DNA from: Patescibacteria group bacterium
GTDB lineage: Bacteria; Patescibacteriota; WWE3; UBA101185; UBA10185
Direction: 5' to 3'
Assembly: GCA_018056275.1 (NCBI GenBank)
Contig: JAGPFW010000009.1
Location: forward strand, 1-21,806
Length of the DNA stretch: 21,806 bases
Shown: piece by piece, positions 1-6,116 of the stretch
Layout: every line of letters starts with the position of its first letter
Position numbering within the stretch: position 1 is the first letter of the stretch
Notes under the pieces: model-generated
Told to the model about the DNA's origin: nothing
Databases searched by the model: none
Seen by the model: the letters and a program-made list of their open reading frames with translations, nothing else
Translations under genes and position numbers: made by a program

Positions 1-95
1 TCTTTTCATAGCGTGGGTATGATAACTAAAGGTAGGGGTTAAGTCAATAGGAATCATCATAAGGTCCAGGCTTGTATATAGTTATTAAATATGGG

Positions 96-124
96 TTGAC
101 ATAAAGAGTATTGTCTTGTATAAT
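96..124 (+). promoter_or_regulatory. Consensus sigma-70-type promoter of the first gene
   Basis: TTGACA at 96-101 and TATAAT at 119-124 are separated by exactly 17 bases, a perfect match to the housekeeping consensus. The expected start of transcription is about 131, giving a leader of roughly 30 bases before the ATG at 161. It is the strongest-looking promoter in the window. Confidence 0.88.
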
Positions 125-160
125 TAGCCTTGTTTCTAGCCCACATCCAAGGAGGGAGGA

Positions 161-523
161 ATGAGTACGTTTGAGCGGATGTTAGAGGTTTTGAGGGAAA
201 TCTTCGAAGGAGAGGACTTGACGGACACTAAAGGGGAATTTACCCTAACTGCTTTCTACCCCGAGGAAGGATCCCCCCGAGAGGTCCAAGGGGCAGAGGA
301 GCTTAATAATATTATTTGGAACGAGAGTGGAGGAGAAATTCGCAAGCTGAGAATAACATACTATTATGGTGTTATGGATGTGGAGGAAATGCGCAATATC
401 CTCATCTCCAATCTGTTTTCTGGAATTTTAAAGGAACACGACTGCGAAAATTGCTCGATGCGAGACGTTTGTGACCTTCCAAACGCCATCCAGTGGAGGC
501 AGTGGCGAGAGGAAGCCGCATAA
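161..523 (+). CDS. Small hypothetical protein with Cys-rich C-terminal motif
   Basis: This encodes a 120-residue acidic soluble protein of a family I do not recognise. The start is secure: ATG 161 follows the purine-rich Shine-Dalgarno stretch 149-160 and lies downstream of a consensus promoter. The body is rich in Glu and has no signal peptide or membrane segment. Near the C-terminus is H93-x-C95-x2-C98-x5-C104, which could bind zinc or an iron-sulfur cluster, although three Cys and one His make a minimal site. The gene is monocistronic and closed by the hairpin at 531-581. It is visibly richer in G+C than the AT-rich genes beside it and, unlike most of them, has a strong Shine-Dalgarno site. 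That suggests high expression, or recent acquisition. Function is unknown; the reading frame itself is well supported. Confidence 0.85.
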   Translation: MSTFERMLEVLREIFEGEDLTDTKGEFTLTAFYPEEGSPREVQGAEELNNIIWNESGGEIRKLRITYYYGVMDVEEMRNILISNLFSGILKEHDCENCSMRDVCDLPNAIQWRQWREEAA

Positions 524-530
524 CGGCGGA

Positions 531-590
531 GGGGGTCTACATTCAACACCTAGGTATTCTAGGCAACAAATGTAGACCCCCATTTTATTC
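531..590 (+). terminator. Intrinsic terminator after the small Cys-rich protein gene
   Basis: Bases 531-543 pair perfectly with 569-581 (13 bp, GGGGGTCTAC core). The loop holds a second 5-bp hairpin (549-553 with 559-563). A T-rich stretch (ATTTTATTCC) follows at once. It starts 8 bases after the stop codon, as expected for a terminator. The nested loop hairpin is unusual. Confidence 0.82.
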
Positions 591-652
591 CTATTTTCAA
601 TATAGGCATAATATTTCTAAAAGCCCTATCAGACTTCCAACGAAACTATATG

Positions 653-681
653 TTGCCAATAAGTTTATTATTTAGTATACT
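653..681 (+). promoter_or_regulatory. Promoter of the short structured transcript
   Basis: TTGCCA at 653-658 and TATACT at 676-681 are 17 bases apart, each one mismatch from consensus. Transcription would start near 688, just upstream of the Shine-Dalgarno site and micro-ORF at 713. Confidence 0.7.
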
Positions 682-712
682 TCCAGCATATCCTTAAAGA
701 AAGGAGATTAAA

Positions 713-754
713 ATGAGGCAATATCATCACCTCAGACAAAAAGTCCCTCCTTAG
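713..754 (+). CDS. Micro-ORF, 13 residues, possible leader peptide
   Basis: ATG 713 to TAG 752-754 reads MRQYHHLRQKVPP. A good Shine-Dalgarno stretch (AAAGGAGA, about 700-707) sits at suitable spacing, which is rare in this window. The stop codon lies in the 7-base loop of the 740-766 hairpin, so a ribosome finishing the peptide would cover the 5' arm. The His-His and Pro-Pro pairs are reminiscent of leader peptides that sense translation, but 13 codons are too few to prove coding. Function is unknown. Confidence 0.45.
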   Translation: MRQYHHLRQKVPP

Positions 755-772
755 GTGAGGGACTTTATCAAA

Positions 773-836
773 AGGGGTCTTGTGCGCTACTTGAGTGGGA
801 ACCACCACCCACCAAGTCCAAGACCCCTAATTTTTG
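773..836 (+). terminator. Long intrinsic terminator before dnaA
   Basis: AGGGGTCTTG (773-782) pairs with CAAGACCCCT (819-828). Inside it a second helix forms (ACTTG-A-GTGGG with CCCACCAAGT, one bulged A). The sequence AATTTTT follows directly at 829-835. The layout is that of a rho-independent terminator on the plus strand, ending the transcript that starts near 688. Confidence 0.8.
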
Positions 837-896
837 TCAAAAATCCCATTAAAACCATAAAACATACAGAACAACCCAACCAACATCGCTTGATAC

Positions 897-925
897 TGTG
901 GATAAGTGGTCTAAAGTTATACACA
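897..925. promoter_or_regulatory. Two consensus DnaA boxes in the dnaA leader
   Basis: TGTGGATAA at 897-905 is a perfect DnaA box on the minus strand. TTATACACA at 917-925 matches TTATNCACA on the plus strand. Lying between the likely dnaA promoter and its start codon, they suggest autorepression by DnaA. Confidence 0.78.
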
Positions 926-954
926 GATACTTTATTACACTGCCCATAAAAAAT

Positions 955-2448
955 ATGCCCGAAGAACAATTTGGTGGAACAGCCGAAACAAAACCAGCGA
1001 TTAAAACCGCGGAAAACGGAGACAGACCTGATGTACTTTCCCTATGGAGAGGCGTTCAAGCATCCCTAAATATTATTCTTAGCCAAATGATTTACAACAC
1101 ATGGATCCTGCCAACAACAGCTGAAAATTTTACAGAAAATTCATTGGATATAGTTTGCCCCTCCGCATTAGCGGCAAAACAATTACAAACATACAAATCT
1201 TTAATTCAAAACAGCGTAAATGAAATAGGAAAAGGGAATTATGAATTGAATTTTATCGTAAGGGAGCCAGACAAAGACACCAAAAGCAAAATTCGCAATA
1301 AGGGGAAAAAAGAATCGGGGGATAGTTTGGATACACCTTTATTTAAAGAAGTAACAGGAGATCTGCAAAATTCGGATCACCTCTCAGGCACGATTGAGCA
1401 CAGCAGAAAGGCAGGATTAGCGTCACATTTTGTCTTTGAGAACTTTGTCATGGGTCCAAATAATCAGTTGGCATATTCAGTAGCATGGTCAGTTGCAAAT
1501 GATCCTGGAAAGGATTTTACGCCCATGTTTTTGTATTCTGGGGTGGGGTTAGGAAAAACGCATTTGCTGCATGCGATAGGGAATCACATTATTAAACACA
1601 AGCCACACTTAAACGTCGTTTATACTACTAGTGAGCAATTTACAAACGAATTGGTAAATGTATTGCAATCCAGTCATCAAACAAAAAAGGTCATGACCGA
1701 AAGATTTAGAAAAAAGTTTAGAGAAGCGGATGTTCTCCTAGTTGATGATATTCAGTTTATTGTAGGAAGAGATAGCACTCAAGAAGAGTTTTTTCACACT
1801 TTTAACCAACTATATTTAGATAAGAAACAAATAGTATTAACTTCGGATAGACCTCCAAAAGATTTTAATAATCTAGAAGAGAGATTAACCTCTAGATTTG
1901 GTAGTGGAATAATAGTGGATATTCAGAAACCTACCGTAGAAATGAGAAATGCCATTTTGCGAAAAAAGAGGGACAGAAACGGGGATCCTGTAACCAACGA
2001 GGTTATAGATTTTATCGCCGCAAAGGTATCTACAAATATAAGAGAACTGGAAGGCGCTTATCTACAGGTTTTAACTCATATCAGATCCAGTGGCTTGGAA
2101 ATGAATGTAAAAAACGCGGCGGCAGCTCTAGGACAGATTATTGAAGAAAAACAAGAGATGTCTAACCCAAATGACATTCTAAATGCAGTATGCCGATATT
2201 TTTCCATTACCAAAGCGGATCTAAAAGGTCCAAGAAGAACAAAGCAATTTGTTATCCCTAGGCAAATTGCCATGTATTTACTAAAAGAGATGACAGGAAC
2301 TCCTTTAATGGCTATTGGTGACTTATTAGGAGGGCGAGATCACACAACTATCATACACGGCGCGGATAAAATAAAGCAGGATTTGCAAAAGATACCTCGC
2401 GTGGAACAGGATGTAAGAAATATAAAGCAATTGCTTTATATGGAGTAA
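955..2448 (+). CDS. dnaA: Chromosomal replication initiator protein DnaA
   Basis: DnaA binds DnaA boxes, opens the origin and loads the replicative helicase. With the start chosen here the protein has 497 residues, slightly longer than usual. Domain I covers about 25-105, followed by a poorly conserved charged linker to about 155. The AAA+ domain has Walker A GVGLGKTH (196-203), Walker B LLVDD (261-265), an arginine-finger region LTSRFGSG (311-318) and sensor-2 NIRELEGAYL (361-370). Domain IV carries the DNA-binding signature GRDHTTIIHG (460-469). An in-frame GTG at 898 would add 19 residues but lies within a DnaA box, so ATG 955 is preferred; neither has a clear Shine-Dalgarno site. The gene is flanked by DnaA boxes in its leader and by oriC downstream, the classical arrangement. 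Confidence 0.97.
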   Translation: MPEEQFGGTAETKPAIKTAENGDRPDVLSLWRGVQASLNIILSQMIYNTWILPTTAENFTENSLDIVCPSALAAKQLQTYKSLIQNSVNEIGKGNYELNFIVREPDKDTKSKIRNKGKKESGDSLDTPLFKEVTGDLQNSDHLSGTIEHSRKAGLASHFVFENFVMGPNNQLAYSVAWSVANDPGKDFTPMFLYSGVGLGKTHLLHAIGNHIIKHKPHLNVVYTTSEQFTNELVNVLQSSHQTKKVMTERFRKKFREADVLLVDDIQFIVGRDSTQEEFFHTFNQLYLDKKQIVLTSDRPPKDFNNLEERLTSRFGSGIIVDIQKPTVEMRNAILRKKRDRNGDPVTNEVIDFIAAKVSTNIRELEGAYLQVLTHIRSSGLEMNVKNAAAALGQIIEEKQEMSNPNDILNAVCRYFSITKADLKGPRRTKQFVIPRQIAMYLLKEMTGTPLMAIGDLLGGRDHTTIIHGADKIKQDLQKIPRVEQDVRNIKQLLYME

Positions 2449-2794
2449 TTGTATATAGAGAAAGAGATTAAAAACCCTTTAGGGCATGAAATTGTGGATT
2501 AATGGGGATATTTTTAAGGAGTCAAAAACTCTGTGGATAAATCCCCATAATTATCCACAAAAGAATCCACAGTTTTTGGGGATTTATCCTCAAAGAAAAA
2601 TCCTTTAAAACAAAGGTCTTTTTAAAAAGCCACCAAATACACCCATTTGTAAAGCCAAAATTAGTTAGGCACAATTAAGGGGAACGCACTAAACCTTTAA
2701 ATGGGAAAATTAGGAAACGATCAACATATCCACAATACTACTACTAAAACTATTTATTTAATAAATATGTTTTTTAATGCAATATAATGTGGAT
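2449..2794. other. Probable replication origin (oriC) with DnaA-box cluster
   Basis: This 346-base gene-free stretch follows dnaA. Perfect DnaA boxes lie at 2532-2540 (minus) and 2551-2559 (plus). Near-boxes lie at 2493-2501, 2563-2571, 2584-2592, 2726-2734 and 2788-2796. A 12-bp inverted repeat (2535-2546 with 2578-2589) encloses part of the cluster. The middle (about 2601-2715) holds only the palindrome CTTTTTAAAAAG and no recognisable element. The right end is AT-rich and contains the unwinding element described separately. Confidence 0.88.
2726..2782 (+). other. DnaA-trio unwinding element of oriC
   Basis: A near-consensus DnaA box (ATATCCACA, 2726-2734) is followed after 3 bases by three tandem CTA trios (2738-2746), then AAA-CTA and an AT-rich tract to about 2782. 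From memory, the B. subtilis basal unwinding system has the same order: a TATCCACA box, a short gap, CTA-type trios and an AT-rich region. The duplex would open here. Confidence 0.75.
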
Positions 2795-2796
2795 AT
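2783..2796 (+). promoter_or_regulatory. murT -10 element overlapped by a DnaA box
   Basis: TATAAT at 2783-2788 is followed by six bases and then ATG 2795, predicting a leaderless transcript. The -35 is not recognisable in the AT-rich sequence. A DnaA near-box on the minus strand (TGTGGATAT, 2788-2796) covers the end of the -10 and the predicted start site, so bound DnaA should block transcription. Confidence 0.65.
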
Positions 2797-3961
2797 GTTT
2801 TGGATCTCAAGCATCTTTGCCAAAATAATCTTTTTCTTTATAAAAATCTTTAAATTTGGAAATGGGTATACATTGCCTGGTCATTTGGCACAAAAAATCT
2901 ATCCCGATATATGGCGTTCCCCTACTCTACAGAATTTCAATAATATTATTTTAGTTTCTGGTACCAATGGAAAGACTACAACCGCAAAACTTATTACTCA
3001 TTTGCTTGTAAAAAATGGTTTTTCCGTTATTTCCAATGCTTCTGGCGCAAATCTTGTAAATGGTCTTCTAAGTTCTTTATTGGTGCAAACAAGCTTCTTT
3101 GGGAGAATCCAAGCAGATTTTGCTGTTTTTGAGGTAGATGAGTTAAATCTACCTTTGGTTTTACAGCATCTTACGCCAAAAGCTATTGTTTTAACAAATT
3201 TATCAAGGGATCAGCTTGATAGGTATGGTGAAGTAGACAATATTTTTGAATCTTGGAAAATGTCCTTTGAAACGCTGTCTTCTTTCCACAATCCCCACAA
3301 GAACACTCTGCCTACAATTTTTATAAACTCTGATTTTCCAAAAAAGGCTGAATTATTAAAAGACTTTAAAGGTAAGGTATTAACTTTTGATTCTTCTCCC
3401 AACAACTTAAAAAATACCTCTTTGGTAGGTAGATTTAATGCCTTAAATGTTAACGCGGCTGTTTTGACGGCAACTCAATTGGGTTTGGCTTTAGAAAAAA
3501 TTACAGCATCTCTTGCTTCTTTTTCTCCCGCTTTTGGTAGAGGTGAAGTTATTTCTTATAAAAACACAGATTTTTATCTTTTTTTGGCAAAAAATCCCGC
3601 AAGTTTTAATAATAATTTGGAATTATTGGTTGGTAATGAAGTTTCTGCAGAAGCAGTCGTATTTATATTAAATGATAATATCCCTGACGGAAGAGATGTT
3701 TCTTGGATTTATGATATTGACTCACCTTTATTAAAGAATGCCTGTTTTAATAAAAAAATTTTCGTTTCAGGGGAACGCGCTTTAGACATGCAAATTCGGT
3801 TGTTTTACGCGGGCATACCCGAAGTTACCTTGTTGCCCTGTTTAAACGAAACCTCATTGGAAAATCTAATACATTTACAGTTGGCAAAAATAGCAGTTCT
3901 TCCAAATTATTCGGCTATGCTTGATTTTAGAAAATTAGTAACTGGGAGAAATATTTTATGA
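2795..3961 (+). CDS. murT: Lipid II isoglutaminyl synthase, MurT subunit
   Basis: MurT with GatD amidates the alpha-carboxyl of D-Glu in the lipid II stem peptide, using glutamine and ATP. The 388-residue product is a Mur-ligase-like protein. It has a hydrophobic N-terminus (1-20), P-loop SGTNGKTT (55-62), the family segments EVDELNLP (113-120) and RDQLDRYGE (138-146), and a C-terminal domain with DGRDVSWIYDID (298-309). The last segment holds the conserved Asp region thought to serve the amidotransferase reaction. The four-Cys zinc ribbon known from Gram-positive MurT is absent: only a short linker separates residues about 195 and 210. An upstream ATG at 2777 is in frame, but the -10 element six bases before 2795 favours the later start. 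The stop overlaps gatD by four bases. Confidence 0.93.
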   Translation: MFWISSIFAKIIFFFIKIFKFGNGYTLPGHLAQKIYPDIWRSPTLQNFNNIILVSGTNGKTTTAKLITHLLVKNGFSVISNASGANLVNGLLSSLLVQTSFFGRIQADFAVFEVDELNLPLVLQHLTPKAIVLTNLSRDQLDRYGEVDNIFESWKMSFETLSSFHNPHKNTLPTIFINSDFPKKAELLKDFKGKVLTFDSSPNNLKNTSLVGRFNALNVNAAVLTATQLGLALEKITASLASFSPAFGRGEVISYKNTDFYLFLAKNPASFNNNLELLVGNEVSAEAVVFILNDNIPDGRDVSWIYDIDSPLLKNACFNKKIFVSGERALDMQIRLFYAGIPEVTLLPCLNETSLENLIHLQLAKIAVLPNYSAMLDFRKLVTGRNIL

Positions 3962-4773
3962 ACACAAATTTACCAAAGCTCAAGATTGGATGGTTTTACC
4001 CCAAATATTTGAACCTGTACGGGGATCGCGGAAATGTTGAGATATTGGTAGTAAGAGCTAAATTGAGAAATATTCCTGTGGAGGTTATTGAAATTGACCT
4101 GGATACCAAACTTGATGCGTCTTTTTTTGAGGAAATAAACCTTGTATTTATGGGAGGTGGCCCCGATTTGGATCAACAAAAAATATATTTGGATTTTCTT
4201 GAAATTAAAGGGAATTATTTAAAGGAATTTTTAAACAATTTTGGTGTTGGGCTTTTTATTTGTGGTTCTTATCAGCTTTTAGGGAAATATTACAAAGATG
4301 CTTACGGAAAAATCCTAGAAGGTTTAGGTTTTTTGGATTTTTACACGGAAAGCCCTTCCAGATCGGAAAAAACAAAATCCAAATCCCGTATGATAGGCAA
4401 TATTATTGTTGAGGTTAATTCTCTTTTATTAAATGAGCCTGTTTTTAGAAGTCACAATAAATTGGGCAATACTTTTGTTGGTTTTGAAAATCATGGGGGA
4501 AGAACTTACCTTTCCAAAGATTTAATTCCATTAGGTTTAACCAAAAAGAACCAAGGCAATAACGATCTTGACCTTACAGAAGGCGTTTTTTACAAAAACA
4601 CTTTTGGAACATATTTACATGGTCCTCTTTTAGCTCGCAACCCCCATTTTGCCGATTATTTAATTGCAAAGAGTATTAAAATAGAATCACTTCCACACTC
4701 TGCGGAGTTGGAGAAATTTGATACTTCTGTAATAGTTTCTGCCCATGAAAAATCTAAAAAACTTAAAAGATGA
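3958..4773 (+). CDS. gatD: Lipid II isoglutaminyl synthase, glutaminase subunit GatD
   Basis: GatD is the class I glutamine amidotransferase that supplies ammonia to MurT. The 271-residue protein has an N-terminal YPKYLNLYGDRGN segment (14-26), an oxyanion-type GGGPD (66-70), the nucleophile Cys102 in FICGSYQLLG, and the catalytic His221 in TYLHGPLLARNP. This is the cobyric-acid-synthase-like form. The ATG overlaps the murT stop as ATGA, so the two subunits are probably translationally coupled. The C-terminal tail after about 240 is charged and not conserved. The next gene overlaps this stop in the same way. The pair implies a peptidoglycan with amidated D-isoglutamine. Confidence 0.94.
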   Translation: MNTNLPKLKIGWFYPKYLNLYGDRGNVEILVVRAKLRNIPVEVIEIDLDTKLDASFFEEINLVFMGGGPDLDQQKIYLDFLEIKGNYLKEFLNNFGVGLFICGSYQLLGKYYKDAYGKILEGLGFLDFYTESPSRSEKTKSKSRMIGNIIVEVNSLLLNEPVFRSHNKLGNTFVGFENHGGRTYLSKDLIPLGLTKKNQGNNDLDLTEGVFYKNTFGTYLHGPLLARNPHFADYLIAKSIKIESLPHSAELEKFDTSVIVSAHEKSKKLKR

Positions 4774-6116
4774 GGTTTTCGACAATAAACTTGTCAAAAA
4801 TATTGCAACGAGTTCGCAGGTATTCTTGGGCTTTTTTGCTGGAAAAAACTTTATTCTATTTGGTGTTGTTTTCCATTCCACTTAACTTAGGTAAACACTT
4901 TGTAGTTGAAACAAGTTACATATATGGAAAACTTGTGGATTATGTTATTCCCACAATTTATATACAGGATATCTTAGTATTTTTGCTTATTTTGGTAACT
5001 TTTCCCAAACTTATTAAGTCTTTAATTAATCATCTTTCTCACTGGGAATTTGCTTTTTTAATCCTGTTTTTTGCAGGAACTGCTCTTTCTGTCTGTTCTT
5101 CTCAAGTGCCCATTTCAGCTAATATTGCCTTTGCCAGGCTTTTTCTTTACTCTGCCTTTGGATTCTATGTTTTTTCACAAATAAATCTGTTAACAGAAAT
5201 GCCACGCCTCTTGAGGATTTTTACATTTTTGCTTTTTTTCCAATCTGTTTTGGCTTTGGCCCAATGGTTTAATCAAGGAAGTATTTTTAATAATTATCTT
5301 TTTTGGGGGGAACAGCCTTACTCTATGTCTACCCCAAACATTGTCCGTACTTCCTGGAAAGGCTTTAGTAGAGTTCCATCTTATGGCACTTTTAGACACC
5401 CCAATGTATTGGCCTCCTTTTTGGTTTTAAATGTTTTGTTTATTTTGGGAATGCGCCCCAAACATCCCTTTTATTACTGTGTTGTTTTTCTTTCCATTTT
5501 AAGCTTGTATTTTACTTTTAGTGTAATTTCCTTATATGGATTGATCTTTGGAATTAGTGCCTTTTTAATACCTAAAAAGAATCTAGGTAGCTTTTTGTTT
5601 TTTATTTTTTGGTTGGGAGTTTTTGCAACTCTTTTTTTGGTTTTTGCTCCATCTTTGTATTTGCCCCTGAATTTACAAAATTTAATAATATCTTTTTTTG
5701 CCAATCCGTCGGTGTTTAGACGTAGAAACCTAATTTTAGTGGCTTTTAAAATTTTTGGAACTTCCCCTTTGTTTGGCGTAGGCTTGAATAATTCTTTGTA
5801 TTATGTAGATAAATTTTCGGTGGCGCTGTCCTTACCAAAATTCACCCAGCCAATACACAACATTTATTTATTGCTTTTGTCGGAGGTAGGTATTATTAAC
5901 TTTTTCTTTCTAGCCACATTTTTTCTGTTACTTTTTAAAAAGTTGTATAATTCTTTTTTATCCACAGCGTCAGGGAAATATTCTCGTTTATTTTTAGTGC
6001 AACTAACAATTCTTTTATTTTTTGGATTTTTTGATCATTATTTAATTACAGCTCAACAGATATATTTGTTCTCTTGTTTGACTGTTGGTCTTGCGTTACA
6101 GTACAATTTGAGGTAA
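4770..6116 (+). CDS. O-antigen ligase / Wzy-like polytopic membrane protein
   Basis: This 448-residue protein is almost entirely hydrophobic, with roughly ten or more predicted membrane helices. It has the layout of the O-antigen ligase/polymerase superfamily: a periplasmic-type loop ending in GTFRHPNVLASF (about 206-217) and a second motif, PIHNIYLLLLSEVG, near 362-375, whose His is typical. Relatives polymerise or ligate undecaprenyl-linked glycans at the outer face of the membrane. In a cell without lipopolysaccharide the acceptor could be peptidoglycan, a protein or a surface glycan; the sequence does not tell. The ATG overlaps the gatD stop by four bases and the next cistron overlaps this stop by one base (TAATG). 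It is therefore co-expressed with murT-gatD. The precise activity is inferred. Confidence 0.8.
   Translation: MRFSTINLSKILQRVRRYSWAFLLEKTLFYLVLFSIPLNLGKHFVVETSYIYGKLVDYVIPTIYIQDILVFLLILVTFPKLIKSLINHLSHWEFAFLILFFAGTALSVCSSQVPISANIAFARLFLYSAFGFYVFSQINLLTEMPRLLRIFTFLLFFQSVLALAQWFNQGSIFNNYLFWGEQPYSMSTPNIVRTSWKGFSRVPSYGTFRHPNVLASFLVLNVLFILGMRPKHPFYYCVVFLSILSLYFTFSVISLYGLIFGISAFLIPKKNLGSFLFFIFWLGVFATLFLVFAPSLYLPLNLQNLIISFFANPSVFRRRNLILVAFKIFGTSPLFGVGLNNSLYYVDKFSVALSLPKFTQPIHNIYLLLLSEVGIINFFFLATFFLLLFKKLYNSFLSTASGKYSRLFLVQLTILLFFGFFDHYLITAQQIYLFSCLTVGLALQYNLR

Larger units (their letters stand above)
688..836 (+). ncRNA. Candidate short structured RNA or leader upstream of dnaA
   Basis: A promoter at 653-681 and an intrinsic terminator ending near 836 delimit a transcript of about 150 bases. 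It contains a ribosome-binding site and micro-ORF (713-754), a 10-bp hairpin (740-749 with 757-766, 7-base loop) and then the terminator hairpin. An alternative 6-bp pairing (727-732 with 753-758) would compete with the first hairpin. This may be an independent small RNA, perhaps dual-function, or an attenuator leader for dnaA. It matches no RNA family I know. Boundaries are inferred from promoter and terminator only. Confidence 0.5.
582..954. other. Intergenic region between first gene and dnaA
   Basis: This 373-base stretch has no long gene. It holds a short T-rich tail with a weak hairpin (CCTAT/ATAGG, about 590-606), a promoter at 653-681, a micro-ORF at 713-754, two hairpins (740-766 and 773-828), a T-tract, a possible dnaA promoter (TTGTCA 834-839, 16 bases, CATAAA 856-861), and two DnaA boxes at 897-925. 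Reading frames crossing it lack start signals and homology that I can recognise. Confidence 0.7.

Noticed and set aside
493..675. Plus-strand open frame of 60 codons crossing the first terminator
   Set aside because: It runs through the 13-bp terminator hairpin, starts inside the first gene and has no ribosome-binding site.
755..949. Plus-strand open frame of 64 codons before dnaA
   Set aside because: It spans the second terminator and the DnaA boxes, and its sequence shows no protein-like pattern.
2621..2715. Possible small RNA in the middle of oriC
   Set aside because: Only a short palindrome (CTTTTTAAAAAG) is visible; there is no promoter-terminator pair.
4768..4775. Alternative genetic code with TGA read as an amino acid, as in some CPR lineages
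   Set aside because: TGA ends murT, gatD and the SpoIID-domain gene exactly at overlaps with the next start, and no gene needs TGA to be read through.
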